From Vreelandella rituensis (GTDB lineage Bacteria > Pseudomonadota > Gammaproteobacteria > Pseudomonadales > Halomonadaceae): a stretch of DNA of 64,000 bases. Where the stretch lies: NCBI RefSeq assembly GCF_003336665.1, contig NZ_QPIJ01000004.1, positions 56,295 through 120,294 of the forward strand, in the 5' to 3' direction. The notes under the pieces are model-generated. The model saw nothing but the letters and a program-made list of their open reading frames with translations. It made no database searches and was not told the DNA's origin. The translations under genes were made by a program, and so were the position numbers. Position 1 is the stretch's first letter, and each line of letters starts with the position of its first letter. This document shows, in pieces, positions 1 through 11,058 of this stretch.

Positions 1-396
1 CCACGGATTGGGGTGTGTGGCTTGAATCCCCACGCCGGTGAAGACGGCCATCTGGGTAATGAGGAGCAGACCATCATCACGCCGACCCTGAACGCCTTGC
101 GCGCCGAGGGGCTGGACATTCATGGCCCGCTGCCCGCCGATACGCTGTTTACCCCGCGCCACCTGGCGGGCGTGGATGTAGTACTGGCGATGTATCACGA
201 CCAAGGGCTGGCGGTGTTGAAGTATGCCGGCTTCGGGCGGGCGGCCAACATTACCCTGGGCCTGCCGCTGGTCCGTACCTCGGTGGATCACGGCACGGCG
301 CTGGATCTGGCCGGGAGGGGGCAAGCCGATCCTGCAAGCCTGAAGGTGGCCCTCAATCTGGCAGCCACCCTGGCAGGTCGCAAGCGGCTCGGTTAA
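1..396 (+). CDS. pdxA: 4-hydroxythreonine-4-phosphate dehydrogenase, 3' end (start outside window)
   Basis: This is the C-terminal ~131 codons of PdxA, which oxidises 4-phosphooxy-L-threonine in the DXP-dependent route to pyridoxal 5'-phosphate; it is a cytosolic, metal-dependent dimer. Visible family signatures are [14 protein letters not shown] at the window edge, the metal-ligand MYHDQG motif, and the closing [17 protein letters not shown] block. The order and the short tail to the TAA fit the family C-terminus. It precedes rsmA, the common pdxA-rsmA-apaG-apaH order of gammaproteobacteria. The only uncertainty is the part lying left of the window. Confidence 0.95.
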   Translation, partial: PRIGVCGLNPHAGEDGHLGNEEQTIITPTLNALRAEGLDIHGPLPADTLFTPRHLAGVDVVLAMYHDQGLAVLKYAGFGRAANITLGLPLVRTSVDHGTALDLAGRGQADPASLKVALNLAATLAGRKRLG

Positions 397-503
397 CAGC
401 GAAAACCGCCAGTTTTCAGTGCCGTACAATCCTGGTGTCGTTCAATTTCAGCGGCATTCAATGTCAGTGTCAGTGTCAGTCAACTTCCAAGGACAGCGTT
501 TTC

Positions 504-1319
504 ATGTCTCAAGTGCCGGTTCATCGCGCCCGTAAGCGCTTCGGTCAAAATTTCTTGCGCGACCCGGGCATTATCTCGCGGATCGTGCGTTCGGTCGCCC
601 CGCGTGCCTCCGACCGGCTGGTGGAAATCGGCCCCGGCCAGGGCGCGCTGACTGAACCTTTACTCGACGCCGCCGGGCATCTGGAAGTCATCGAGCTGGA
701 CCGTGACCTGATTCCCGGCCTGCGGGTGCAATTCTTCAACTATCCTGATTTCGTGATTCACGAGGGCGACGCGCTCAAGTTCGATTTCGCTGCCCTGAGA
801 GGCGAGGGGCCGGCGCTGCGCGTGGTGGGTAACCTGCCCTACAATATTTCCACGCCCTTGATCGTGCATCTGCTCTCCATGGGGGATGCCATTGGCGACA
901 TGCATTTCATGTTGCAAAAGGAAGTGGTCGAGCGTCTGGCGGCACAGCCGGGCGGCCCGGATTGGGGACGGCTTTCGGTGATGGCACAATATCACTGCCG
1001 GGTCGATCAGTTGTTTGTGGTGCCGCCGGAGGCGTTCGTGCCACGCCCCAAGGTAGACTCGGCGATCGTTCGCTTGACCCCGCATGCGCAATTGCCGCAT
1101 ATCGCTCAAGACACCCAGGTGTTGTTCGATATGGTGCGCACGGCCTTTGGTCAACGGCGCAAGACATTGCGCAACAACCTCAAAGGGCTGATTCCCGCCG
1201 AGCAACTGGAGGGCTTGGGGATCGACCCTGGTCGCCGGCCGCAAACCTTGACCGTGGAAGAGTACGTGCGGATTGCCAACCATCTGGCGGCAAATAATGC
1301 CGCAAGTCACGAGGAGTGA
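504..1319 (+). CDS. rsmA: 16S rRNA (adenine1518/1519-N6)-dimethyltransferase
   Basis: RsmA (KsgA) dimethylates the two adjacent adenines in helix 45 of 16S rRNA late in 30S assembly, using SAM. Signatures: N-terminal GQNFLRDP, the SAM-binding EIGPGQGALTEPLL, and the catalytic NLPYNIS motif; the small C-terminal helical domain follows. I start at ATG 504 (SQVPVHRARKRFGQNF), because the in-frame extension back to a GTG at 435 translates a TGTCAG repeat and is not protein-like; an AAGGAC sits about 10 nt upstream. This gives 271 residues, normal for the family. The stop overlaps the apaG start, so the two are translationally coupled. Confidence 0.96.
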   Translation: MSQVPVHRARKRFGQNFLRDPGIISRIVRSVAPRASDRLVEIGPGQGALTEPLLDAAGHLEVIELDRDLIPGLRVQFFNYPDFVIHEGDALKFDFAALRGEGPALRVVGNLPYNISTPLIVHLLSMGDAIGDMHFMLQKEVVERLAAQPGGPDWGRLSVMAQYHCRVDQLFVVPPEAFVPRPKVDSAIVRLTPHAQLPHIAQDTQVLFDMVRTAFGQRRKTLRNNLKGLIPAEQLEGLGIDPGRRPQTLTVEEYVRIANHLAANNAASHEE

Positions 1320-1693
1320 GTGTGTCGGATATCGGCGTCACTATCGAACCCTATTACCGCAGTGAAGAATCCAGCGAATCCGAGTCACGCTATGTCTTCG
1401 GTTACACCGTGACCATTCACAATACCAGCGCTCATAGCGTACAGCTCATGGCGCGTTACTGGAAAATCACCCAGGGCAATGGCGAGAATCAGGAAGTCCG
1501 CGGCAAGGGGGTGGTCGGCCAGCAACCCTTGATCGGCCCCGGTCAGCGCTTTCGCTATACCAGCCGCGCGATTTTGCAAAGCCCCGTGGGCGTGATGGAG
1601 GGGGCTTATACGTGTTTCGATGTCTCCACCCAGCAATCCTTCGATGTACCCATCGCACCCTTTCGGCTGGCAGGGTTGAATCAAATTCATTGA
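1316..1693 (+). CDS. apaG: Co2+/Mg2+ efflux protein ApaG
   Basis: ApaG is a ~125-residue fibronectin-III/immunoglobulin-like single-domain protein, historically linked to cobalt resistance; its biochemical role is unsettled. Family features are the N-terminal IEPYYR segment, GYTVTIHN, the RYWKIT strand, GVVGQQPLIGPG and the late GVMEGAYTCFD block. The start is a GTG overlapping the rsmA stop by 4 nt; a second GTG two codons later is equally possible. It lies between rsmA and apaH, its conserved position. Identification is by whole-length similarity and context. Confidence 0.93.
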   Translation: MSVSDIGVTIEPYYRSEESSESESRYVFGYTVTIHNTSAHSVQLMARYWKITQGNGENQEVRGKGVVGQQPLIGPGQRFRYTSRAILQSPVGVMEGAYTCFDVSTQQSFDVPIAPFRLAGLNQIH

Positions 1694-1745
1694 ACGCGAC
1701 CAGGCACCAGGAAGGCCCTGGTTAACGTGACCCAAAAGGCTGAGC

Positions 1746-2567
1746 ATGACCACGTATGCGATAGGTGATTTACAAGGCTGCCATGCGGAACTGGTGGCGC
1801 TTCTCGAGGCGATTGATTTCAATCCGGCTCATGACCGGTTATGGCTGGCGGGAGACCTAGTCAACCGTGGCCCCGGTTCGCTCGAATGCTTGCGCGAGGT
1901 CAAGGCATTGGGCGCTGCCGCTTGCTCGGTGCTGGGCAATCATGACCTTCACCTTCTGGCGGTTGCGCGGGGCGGTGGCAAGCTGAAAAAAAACGATACC
2001 CTGCTGCCTATTCTCGAGGCGCCGGATCGAGAAGCGCTTCTCGACTGGTTGCAGGCATTGCCCTTGAGCGTAAGGCATGGCGATACCCTGATGACTCATG
2101 CAGGCTTGTTGCCCCAGTGGACGCTTGATCAGGCTGAAGCGCTGGGGGCCGAAGTAAACGCTGCCCTGACCGGTGAGCGTGCCGGCGCCTTCCTGGAGCA
2201 GATGTACGGTAATCAGCCGCGTCGCTGGCGCCCTGAGCTTGAAGGCATCGAGCGCCTGCGCATGATCACCAATGCCTTGACCCGCATGCGTTTCATCGAC
2301 GCCGAAGGACGCTTGGATTTCGAGGCCAAGGAAGGGCTAGACAGCGCCCCGAAAGGGTTCGCCCCCTGGTTTCAATTTGCCCGGCAGGATGATCCTTATC
2401 TGATTTTCGGGCATTGGGCGGCGCTGCAAGGACGGCTGCCCAAGGCCAAGGTGCGCGCCGAGGCTCTGGATACCGGCTGCGTATGGGGAGGCAGCTTGAC
2501 CGCGCTTGATCTGGAAACCGGCAAGCGGATCAGCGTGCCCAGCCAGCAGACAAGGGAAAAATCATGA
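1746..2567 (+). CDS. apaH: Bis(5'-nucleosyl)-tetraphosphatase (symmetrical)
   Basis: ApaH hydrolyses Ap4A to two ADP, removing stress-linked dinucleoside polyphosphates and NpnN RNA caps. It is a cytosolic metallophosphatase, and the metal-site blocks are visible in order: GDLQGCHAEL near the N-terminus, GDLVNRGPGS, GNHD, HAGLLPQW, and FGHWAAL near residue 215. Its 273 residues match the usual ~275-280. The ATG lies about 50 nt after apaG, and the last codons overlap the cca start in an ATGA junction, indicating coupled translation with cca. Confidence 0.96.
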   Translation: MTTYAIGDLQGCHAELVALLEAIDFNPAHDRLWLAGDLVNRGPGSLECLREVKALGAAACSVLGNHDLHLLAVARGGGKLKKNDTLLPILEAPDREALLDWLQALPLSVRHGDTLMTHAGLLPQWTLDQAEALGAEVNAALTGERAGAFLEQMYGNQPRRWRPELEGIERLRMITNALTRMRFIDAEGRLDFEAKEGLDSAPKGFAPWFQFARQDDPYLIFGHWAALQGRLPKAKVRAEALDTGCVWGGSLTALDLETGKRISVPSQQTREKS

Positions 2568-3721
2568 CGTCGTCTGCGCAACGCGATCGGCGGCTTGCGG
2601 GCCTAGAGGTCTATCGTGTCGGCGGTGCGGTACGTGATGATCGCCTGGGATGGCCGGTCTACGACAATGACTGGGTGGTGGTGGGTGCCACGCCGGAAAT
2701 GTTACGCAAACGCGGTTTCAAACCGGTAGGGCGGGATTTTCCGGTATTCCTGCACCCGGAGACCCATGAAGAGTACGCACTGGCACGTACCGAGCGTAAG
2801 TCCGGCCATGGCTATGTGGGCTTCAGCGTCCATGCAAGCCCTGATGTGAGCCTGGAAGACGACCTGGCGCGGCGCGACTTGACCATCAATGCCATGGCGG
2901 AGACCCCCGAGGGCGAGCTGGTCGACCCTTACGGGGGGCTGGCGGACCTAAAGGCACGGGTGCTGCGCCATGTGTCGCAGGCTTTCGTGGAGGACCCCTT
3001 GCGGGTATTGCGCACGGCGCGGTTTCTGGCCCGTTACGCAGGGCTGGGGTTCGTCATTGCTGAGGAGACGCAGGCATTGATGATGGAGCTTTCGCGTAGC
3101 GGTGAGCTTGAACATCTGGCCGCCGAGCGGGTCTGGGTCGAAACCGAAAAAGCCTTGGGCGAACCCCAGCCCGAGGCTTACTTTCATGCGCTTTCGGCCT
3201 GTGACGCCCTTTCCGTGCTGATGCCGGAGCTTGTCACGGCTGGGCAGGCTTCGCTTGAGACGGCGCTGGCGCGGCTGCATGAAATCCCCCTGTCCGGTTC
3301 GCCGAGCGTGGCGCATTGGCGTTATGCAAGGCTAGTAGAACATTTGACACCCGAGGCTCGCCAATCCCTTGCCGAGCGCTTGCGCTTGCCCAAGGTGGTC
3401 GCCCAGCTAGCTCGGCATAGTGCCGCAAGCCGCCGGCTACTGGAGCATGGGCGTCAGGGGGAGGTGATGGTGGAAACGGTGATGGTGTGGCTGAATACCC
3501 TGGATGGTTGGCGCAAGCCCCAGCAGCTCGAGGATCAGTTGGCATTTATCGAGTGTCAGAAACCGCACCTGGCAAAGCGTTTGCGACAGGCTTGGCAGGC
3601 TGCCCGTGGCGTAGAACCACGCGACTTGGTCGCTGCCGGTTACAAGGGGGGAGAGTTGGGCGAGGCCTTGAAACGAAAGCGACGTGATGCGGTAGCGCAG
3701 GCGCTATCGAGCGTTGCTTAG
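2564..3721 (+). CDS. cca: CCA-adding tRNA nucleotidyltransferase, HD-less short form
   Basis: Adds or repairs the 3' CCA of tRNAs with CTP and ATP and no template. The class II nucleotidyltransferase head is complete: YRVGGAVRD, the YDNDWVVVG acidic pair, ARTERKS, the RRDLTINAMA motif, DPYGGLADL, and EDPLRVLR with RFLARY for nucleotide selection. The Escherichia coli-type protein carries a C-terminal HD phosphohydrolase domain; here the corresponding segment (from about residue 220) has no H...HD...D set and the protein is 385 residues. It should therefore have nucleotidyltransferase but not phosphatase/2',3'-cyclic phosphodiesterase activity. The start overlaps apaH by 4 nt. Confidence 0.93.
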   Translation: MTSSAQRDRRLAGLEVYRVGGAVRDDRLGWPVYDNDWVVVGATPEMLRKRGFKPVGRDFPVFLHPETHEEYALARTERKSGHGYVGFSVHASPDVSLEDDLARRDLTINAMAETPEGELVDPYGGLADLKARVLRHVSQAFVEDPLRVLRTARFLARYAGLGFVIAEETQALMMELSRSGELEHLAAERVWVETEKALGEPQPEAYFHALSACDALSVLMPELVTAGQASLETALARLHEIPLSGSPSVAHWRYARLVEHLTPEARQSLAERLRLPKVVAQLARHSAASRRLLEHGRQGEVMVETVMVWLNTLDGWRKPQQLEDQLAFIECQKPHLAKRLRQAWQAARGVEPRDLVAAGYKGGELGEALKRKRRDAVAQALSSVA

Positions 3722-4276
3722 CCGGGCGGCGCTTAGGTGAACGGGGCTAAGTCGGGCATCAGTGTGGCGCGAAATCCACTTGCCTTGCCAACGAAAGTCC
3801 ACTGGCCATAGGCGCTGACTGCCCATTGTGAAAGCTTGCCATAGCGTTGCGTAAGCAATTCCGCTTTGTGGATGGCAGGCATCAGGCATCAACTCGGCGA
3901 GCGGCTGCAGCACAAAGGCGTTCTGGGTGATTTCGCCACGCGGCAGTGTCACGTCGTCGATGAGGCCGCATAGTTCGCCTACGGTAAGCAGGTCGATGTC
4001 CAGAGCGCGCGGGCTGTATTTGGGCGTGTCCGGACGGCGCCCATGCTGAGCTTCCAGATGCTTGGCCCAGGCCTGAAGTTCGCCGGGGGTGGCGTTGCTG
4101 TAAAACGCTACCACCAGATTGTAGAAGTTGCGGCTATCGACAAATCCCACCGGTTCGCTTTCAAACACCCGAGATATGGCAAGGTCGCCGAAATGTGCCT
4201 GAAGGGCGTCGAGACACAGGCGGATATGCCGCTCAGGCTCGATATTGCTGCCTAGACTGACCGTCACTTGCCTCAT
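3704..4276 (-). CDS. folK: 2-amino-4-hydroxy-6-hydroxymethyldihydropteridine diphosphokinase
   Basis: HPPK transfers pyrophosphate from ATP to 6-hydroxymethyl-dihydropterin, the step before dihydropteroate synthase in folate synthesis. Signatures: SLGSNIEPERHI at the N-terminus, ESEPVGF, FYNLVV, and the SPRALDIDLL block with the metal-binding DID, then a LPRGEITQNAFVLQPLAEL stretch close to the usual LPHPRM...RAFVL. The protein is 190 residues, with about 30 residues of C-terminal tail beyond the core. The ATG overlaps the folB TGA by one base, so folB and folK form an operon. The 3' end overlaps the end of cca by 18 nt on the other strand. Confidence 0.94.
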   Translation of the reverse strand: MRQVTVSLGSNIEPERHIRLCLDALQAHFGDLAISRVFESEPVGFVDSRNFYNLVVAFYSNATPGELQAWAKHLEAQHGRRPDTPKYSPRALDIDLLTVGELCGLIDDVTLPRGEITQNAFVLQPLAELMPDACHPQSGIAYATLWQAFTMGSQRLWPVDFRWQGKWISRHTDARLSPVHLSAARLSNAR

Positions 4277-4653
4277 CAGCTTGGCTCCTGCTCGCGAGAA
4301 GGACGTACGCCACGGGTAATCATGATGCCGACACTTTTCGCTCTGGCCACCGCGCCGGGTTTGCGTACCGTCAGGCGTAACCAGGCAATGGAAAATTCAT
4401 TGCGCAAGCATTCAGCCAGACGTTCGGCGAAGGTTTCCACCAGCGCGAATTGATGCGCGTCGGCAAACGCCTGGATTCGCTGACAGATGGCGGCATAATC
4501 TAGGGTAAGACGCAGATCATCGGTGGCGGCCGCCGAGCGAATGTCGGTAGCCAGTTCAAGGTCGAGTTGCAGCGCCTGAGTGATCGTACGTTCCCAGCCA
4601 TAGACGCCGATGATAGTGTCGACATCCAACGCTTCGATCAAGATGCGATCCAT
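4276..4653 (-). CDS. folB: Dihydroneopterin aldolase
   Basis: FolB cleaves dihydroneopterin to 6-hydroxymethyl-dihydropterin and glycolaldehyde, directly feeding FolK. Family features: RILIEALDVDTIIGVYGWER at the N-terminus, DLELATDIRSAAATDDL, LDYAAICQRI, and the VETFAERLAECL segment with the pterin-contacting glutamate. Its 125 residues are typical. The start is preceded by AGGGGAAG at good spacing. It diverges from plsY, and the two share a short 87-bp promoter interval. Confidence 0.94.
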   Translation of the reverse strand: MDRILIEALDVDTIIGVYGWERTITQALQLDLELATDIRSAAATDDLRLTLDYAAICQRIQAFADAHQFALVETFAERLAECLRNEFSIAWLRLTVRKPGAVARAKSVGIMITRGVRPSREQEPS

Positions 4654-4740
4654 GAGTCTTCCCCTTTCAATCAGCCGGCGATTGTACGTGAGGACGTCGT
4701 CGAGCGACAGACGAACCAGGCAGAAAGCGAGCGGATAGTC

Positions 4741-5313
4741 ATGATATGGATACTGGTGGGCTATTTATGCGGAAGTTGGTTGGCGGCGCTGAGCGTTTGT
4801 CGTTGGGGCGGCGTTGCAGACCCGCGACAATGCGGATCTTTCAACCCTGGCGCCTCCAACGTCCTGCGTATGCACGGGTCGCGCTTGGCGCTGATGACCG
4901 TAATATTGGATGCCCTAAAAGGCATGCCGGTAGCGGGGCTGGTCAAATGGCTCGGCATGCCGATATGGTTGCAAGGTGCGGTGGGGCTTGCCGTATTGCT
5001 GGGACACAGTTATCCACTATGGCATGGTTTTCGCGGCGGCAAGGCAGTGGCAAGCGCCCTGGGTGTGCTGCTGGTATTGGTTCCCGAAGTGGCGCTATTG
5101 GGAGTGCTGAGCTGGGCGCTGTTGGCCTGGTGGCTGAAAAACCCCGGCCGGGCATCGATTGTCAGTGCGCTGCTCACGCCATTATTGAGCCTATGGCTTA
5201 CGCCTGAGTATACCGGGGTAGTAGCCGTGTTCAGTGTTCTGGTGCTGGCGCGCCATTGGCATAATCTGCGTCGTTTACGCCGGGATGTCGCTGCTCGCCT
5301 CAAAGGGCCTTAG
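4741..5313 (+). CDS. plsY: Glycerol-3-phosphate acyltransferase PlsY
   Basis: PlsY acylates glycerol-3-phosphate at sn-1 using acyl-phosphate, the first step of phospholipid synthesis; it is a polytopic inner-membrane enzyme. The three conserved loop motifs are visible: [12 protein letters not shown], the glycine-rich [18 protein letters not shown], and a late less conserved segment, separated by hydrophobic helices. I chose ATG 4741 ([12 protein letters not shown]) since PlsY begins directly with its first membrane helix; the upstream in-frame stretch overlaps folB antisense and is not protein-like. Result: 190 residues, normal length. Confidence 0.94.
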   Translation: MIWILVGYLCGSWLAALSVCRWGGVADPRQCGSFNPGASNVLRMHGSRLALMTVILDALKGMPVAGLVKWLGMPIWLQGAVGLAVLLGHSYPLWHGFRGGKAVASALGVLLVLVPEVALLGVLSWALLAWWLKNPGRASIVSALLTPLLSLWLTPEYTGVVAVFSVLVLARHWHNLRRLRRDVAARLKGP

Positions 5314-6352
5314 ACGGGACGGTCAATGTTTCCAGCGGCCAGCGGGGTATGGCCAGCATGGTGCCGGCATCTCGTTCGCCGGCCAGCAGGCGCTGGGCGC
5401 CTACATAGGCAATCATAGCGCCGTTATCGGTACAGAAACGCCCGCGAGGATAGAACGCCCGGGCGTTACGCTTGGCAGTTTCCTGCGCGAGCCGTTCGCG
5501 CAAGCGCTGGTTGGCACTCACGCCTCCTGCCACCACCAGCCGTTTCAGGCCGGTCTGATCCAGGGCACGACGACATTTGATCACTAGGGTATCCGCCACG
5601 GCTTCTTCAAAGGCGCGGGCGATATCGGCCCGGGCCTGCTGGTCCAGTTCGCCATCGGCTTCCAGGCGGCGAATCGCCGTCAGTGTATGCGTCTTGAGAC
5701 CCGAAAAGCTGAAATCCAGCCCCGGCCGGTCGGTCATGGGGCGCGGAAAACGAAAGCGCTTGGGGTCACCCTGTTCGGCCAGGCGTGCCACCTGAGGCCC
5801 CCCGGGGTAAGCCAGCCCCAGCATCTTGGCAGCCTTGTCGAAGGCTTCGCCTGCGGCGTCGTCGACCGATTCACCGAGCAATTGATAGCGCCCCAGCCCT
5901 TGGACTTCCACCAACTGGGTATGTCCGCCGGAGACAAGTAGCGCTACGAATGGGAAAGCCGGTGGCTCGTCTTCCAGCATGGGCGCGAGCAGGTGGCCTT
6001 CCATGTGATGGACCCCGAGAACGGGAATGCCCAGGGCGCGAGCCATGCCGTGCGCGGTGCTGGCACCTACCATCAGAGCGCCGACAAGGCCGGGTCCTGC
6101 GGTATAGGCAATTCCGTCAAGCTCCTGGCGGCTGAGCCCGGCCTCATCGAGGACCTGGGTAATCAACGGCAAGAGTTTGCGGGTATGGTCGCGGGAGGCC
6201 AGCTCAGGCACTACGCCGCCATATTCGGCGTGCATGGCGACCTGGCTGTAGAGCGCATCGCCCAGCAGGCCGCCCTGGTTATCGTTGACGCTGGTATCGT
6301 AGAGCGCGACGCCGGTTTCGTCGCAGGACGTTTCAATGCCCAGTACGCGCAT
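5300..6352 (-). CDS. tsaD: tRNA N6-threonylcarbamoyladenosine synthase subunit TsaD
   Basis: TsaD transfers threonylcarbamoyl from TC-AMP to A37 of ANN-decoding tRNAs, acting with TsaB and TsaE. It belongs to the ASKHA ATPase fold: N-terminal [17 protein letters not shown], the metal-binding [29 protein letters not shown], the [11 protein letters not shown] block, and [22 protein letters not shown] near the C-terminus. Start ATG 6352 ([11 protein letters not shown]) is set by family alignment; the frame continues 15 codons upstream without support. It gives 350 residues. It diverges from rpsU, the usual arrangement. Confidence 0.96.
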   Translation of the reverse strand: MRVLGIETSCDETGVALYDTSVNDNQGGLLGDALYSQVAMHAEYGGVVPELASRDHTRKLLPLITQVLDEAGLSRQELDGIAYTAGPGLVGALMVGASTAHGMARALGIPVLGVHHMEGHLLAPMLEDEPPAFPFVALLVSGGHTQLVEVQGLGRYQLLGESVDDAAGEAFDKAAKMLGLAYPGGPQVARLAEQGDPKRFRFPRPMTDRPGLDFSFSGLKTHTLTAIRRLEADGELDQQARADIARAFEEAVADTLVIKCRRALDQTGLKRLVVAGGVSANQRLRERLAQETAKRNARAFYPRGRFCTDNGAMIAYVGAQRLLAGERDAGTMLAIPRWPLETLTVPSKAL

Positions 6353-6593
6353 GCCTTGATTCTCGACTGCAGAGGTAAAGAGGCCGAAGTCTAGCATTAT
6401 CGACAGGCTGCAGGGACAGGCGCAGCGTTATTCCATGAAACCAGAAGTCGGCACATTGTTTGCAATGCAGGGCATGCAGGACTAGACTATTGTGCGCTGT
6501 AAACCTGGGTCGTGCATTGTGTGCTCTAAGCTTATATAGATGCAATGTGCGTGCTATCCGAACTCAAGACTCCTTAAGGTAGGTGAGTGCTTA

Positions 6594-6809
6594 ATGCCTT
6601 CTGTTAAAGTACGTGATAACGAGCCGTTTGACGTCGCGCTGCGTCGCTTCAAGCGTTCTTGCGAAAAAGCTGGTGTTCTGTCTGAAGTGCGTCGTCGTGA
6701 AAACTACGAAAAGCCGACAGCGGAACGTAAGCGTAAGGCGGCAGCTGCCGTCAAGCGTCATGCCAAGAAGCTTCAGCGTGAGCGCAAGCGCTTCGAACGG
6801 CTCTATTGA
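6594..6809 (+). CDS. rpsU: 30S ribosomal protein S21
   Basis: bS21 is a small, very basic 30S protein near the anti-Shine-Dalgarno end of 16S rRNA, needed for initiation. The 71 residues [20 protein letters not shown]... through the Lys/Arg-rich tail ending RFERLY match the family over their full length. A purine-rich TAAGGTAGGTGAG lies just upstream of the ATG; a longer frame back to 6540 is not supported. It is the first gene of the rpsU-dnaG-rpoD operon, and the hairpin at 6865 follows it. No GatB/YqeY gene is inserted before dnaG, unlike in some relatives. Confidence 0.97.
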   Translation: MPSVKVRDNEPFDVALRRFKRSCEKAGVLSEVRRRENYEKPTAERKRKAAAAVKRHAKKLQRERKRFERLY

Positions 6810-6864
6810 TCCGTACGGGGATAGCTGAGTCGTTTTGATCGGTTGTCTCAAGAGGGATGCCAAG

Positions 6865-6900
6865 CGGCTGCCATACGGTGGCCGTTTGTTTTTCGTTTTG
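6865..6900 (+). terminator. Intrinsic terminator/attenuator between rpsU and dnaG
   Basis: An 8-bp stem, CGGCTGCC against GGTGGCCG with two G-U pairs and an ATAC loop, is followed by a T-rich run (TTTGTTTTTCGTTTT). It sits between the S21 stop and the dnaG start. In Escherichia coli a partial terminator at the same place lets far more rpsU than dnaG be made, so partial read-through is the likely role here too (inference). Confidence 0.72.
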
Positions 6901-6973
6901 TTAGATCTTCTTGCCGTGCCGCTCAGGTGCGGTGGGAATGAAACAACGCCTCAGGCGAGGCCACTGGCAACCT

Positions 6974-8818
6974 ATGGCGGGTCAGATTCCTCAACGTTTC
7001 ATTGATGACTTGCTCGGCCGCGTCGATGTGGTTGAAGTTGTCGGTGAACGTGTGTCGCTGAAAAAGGCGGGTCGTAATTACTCGGGTCTGTGTCCGTTTC
7101 ATCAAGAAAAGACACCCTCGTTCACCGTCAGTGCCGACAAGCAGTTCTATCATTGCTTTGGCTGCGGTGCTCACGGTAACGCCCTGCGTTTCTTGATGGA
7201 ATACGACAAGTTGCTGTTTCCCGACGCAGTGGAGCACTTGGCGGGACGCCTGGGGCTTGAGGTGCCGCGGGAAGGCGCCGACGACCCCCATGCCAAAGGG
7301 CGTGAAAAAAAGCGCCGGGAGGGCGTCAATCTACTTGAGCTTGCCGCAAGCTTTTATCGCGAGCGGCTGGCCATGCAAGAAGGCGCGGCGGCGCGCGATT
7401 ACCTCAATCGTCGCAAATTGTCGCAGGAAGTGGTCAAAACCTATGGGATTGGCTACGCTCCTTCCGGGTGGGAAGGGCTCAAGCGACATTTGAGTGAGCG
7501 CGGTATCGCTGAGCCGGTTCAGGTGGAGTACGGGCTACTGATCCAACATGAAGACAGTGGACGTACCTACGACCGATTTCGTGACCGAATCATTTTCCCT
7601 ATCCGTGATGTTCGCGGCCGTACCATCGCTTTTGGTGGTCGGGTCATGGGAGCCGCTCAGCCAAAATACCTGAACTCTCCGGAAACGCCGGTATTTCACA
7701 AAGGCCGGGAACTGTACGGCTTGTACGAGGCGCGCCAGGCGAACTCGCGCCTGGAGCAGGTGGTTATCGTCGAAGGCTATATGGATGTCGTGGCGTTGGC
7801 CCAGTACGGTATCCAGAATGCAGTGGCGACATTGGGAACTGCAACCACCGAAGATCATCTAACTCGATTATTCCGCTTGGTCAGTCGGGTGGTATTTTGC
7901 TTCGATGGCGATCGGGCGGGTCTTCAAGCGGCAAGCCGAGCCTTGGAAACCATTCTGCCGTTGATGCTCGATGGCAGAGAAGCGCGTTTTCTATTCTTGC
8001 CGGATGGCGAAGACCCCGACACCCTGGTACGCCGTGAAGGTAGTGAGGCGTTCGCGGACCGTGTGACCTGTGCCATGCCGCTTTCAGAGTTTCTCTTCGA
8101 GCAGGCGGGGCAAGGACAGGCATTGTCGGGAGTGGAAGGGCGTGAACGCTTTGCCACCAAGGTATTGATAGCGCTGGCAAAGGTGCCGGAGGGCGTACTC
8201 AAGTCGCTGTTGTTGGAAGAGTTGGCCCGACGTAGCGGGCTGTCCCGTCAGCGCCTGGGCGAACTGCTGGCGCAGCGTGAACAGCAGGCCCAGGCAGCGG
8301 GGCGCTTGCGCGAGGCTGGCCCTGCGGAGCAAAAAGAGGCTCAGGCAGTGAGTCGCCGGGCGCCAATGGTGCCGGCAAAAGCATCTGCAGGAGCCTTGAG
8401 CCCCTTGGCACGTATCGTGCAATTGCTTTTGCATGAGCCGGGGTTGATGGAGATCCTGCCCGATGAAGAGGATTGGCTGCCCGAAGATGATCCGGATGCC
8501 TTGTTATACTCTGTCGTGGCGAAACTGCTCAGGGCGGGGCGCTACCGCAGTACCCAGGTGTTACTGGCGCATTTTCAAGGCAGTCTGGAGGGGCGGCGTT
8601 TGACCAGCCTGGCGCGGCGTGAACTGTTGATTCCCAAAGCTACACGGAAAGCGGAACTTACGGGATTGCTGGAACACTTCGAAAAGCGCCGGCGACGGCA
8701 GTCGCCGCAAGAGGAATACGACGCCTTGTTGGCCCAGGAAAGGGCGGGGAAGCGCCTCGATCACGACCAGCGTCGGCGTTTGGCGACCTTGGTCATGGAG
8801 CTTTCGCAGCGTTCCTGA
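6974..8818 (+). CDS. dnaG: DNA primase DnaG
   Basis: DnaG synthesises RNA primers at the replication fork. Domains in order: N-terminal zinc finger (CPFHQEKTPSF ... YHCFGCGAHG, a CHC2 site), RNA polymerase core with the TOPRIM signatures VEGYMDVVAL and FDGDRAG, and a C-terminal helicase-binding domain after a Gln/Ala-rich linker around residues 450-480. I chose ATG 6974 (AGQIPQRFIDDLLGRVD), the family start; the frame continues 21 codons upstream without alignment support. Its 614 residues are normal. It is the second gene of the macromolecular synthesis operon. Confidence 0.96.
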   Translation: MAGQIPQRFIDDLLGRVDVVEVVGERVSLKKAGRNYSGLCPFHQEKTPSFTVSADKQFYHCFGCGAHGNALRFLMEYDKLLFPDAVEHLAGRLGLEVPREGADDPHAKGREKKRREGVNLLELAASFYRERLAMQEGAAARDYLNRRKLSQEVVKTYGIGYAPSGWEGLKRHLSERGIAEPVQVEYGLLIQHEDSGRTYDRFRDRIIFPIRDVRGRTIAFGGRVMGAAQPKYLNSPETPVFHKGRELYGLYEARQANSRLEQVVIVEGYMDVVALAQYGIQNAVATLGTATTEDHLTRLFRLVSRVVFCFDGDRAGLQAASRALETILPLMLDGREARFLFLPDGEDPDTLVRREGSEAFADRVTCAMPLSEFLFEQAGQGQALSGVEGRERFATKVLIALAKVPEGVLKSLLLEELARRSGLSRQRLGELLAQREQQAQAAGRLREAGPAEQKEAQAVSRRAPMVPAKASAGALSPLARIVQLLLHEPGLMEILPDEEDWLPEDDPDALLYSVVAKLLRAGRYRSTQVLLAHFQGSLEGRRLTSLARRELLIPKATRKAELTGLLEHFEKRRRRQSPQEEYDALLAQERAGKRLDHDQRRRLATLVMELSQRS

Positions 8819-9098
8819 CGTAAGCGTGTCGGTGAACCAAGGGCGTCGATAAAAGGCGTTCTTGTAGTGATGTTTTCCGGTTAGGGGTTGAATTCTTGCC
8901 TGACCATCACCACATTCACCACATTGCCGGTCAGCTATTAAATGCTGGCCAACCAAACAACCTAACACACCTGAATTGCCGCGCAAATACGCTAAGCTGG
9001 AAAATATCCCATCGCTAACGTTATACTGTCCGGCTTGTTGAGTTTTTCCTTCTCAGCGCTTCAGGTGCTTCATTCTTCTTCGTCGAGATAGGGTTTCT

Positions 9099-10946
<1,848 letters not shown>

Positions 10947-11003
10947 GTCGGTCGTGTCAAGTTTAGCAAGACAGTAAGCAGGCGTCCTGTACGCCCGACA
11001 AAA

Positions 11004-11033
11004 CGTCCGCAGCCAAGCTGCGGACGTTTTTTT
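11004..11033 (+). terminator. Rho-independent terminator after rpoD
   Basis: A perfect 10-bp GC-rich stem (CGTCCGCAGC / GCTGCGGACG, loop CAA) runs straight into seven T residues, about 57 nt past the rpoD stop. It closes the rpsU-dnaG-rpoD operon before the opposing membrane-protein gene. Confidence 0.92.
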
Positions 11034-11058
11034 GTATTCCAGTACATGCCGCCTGCTA

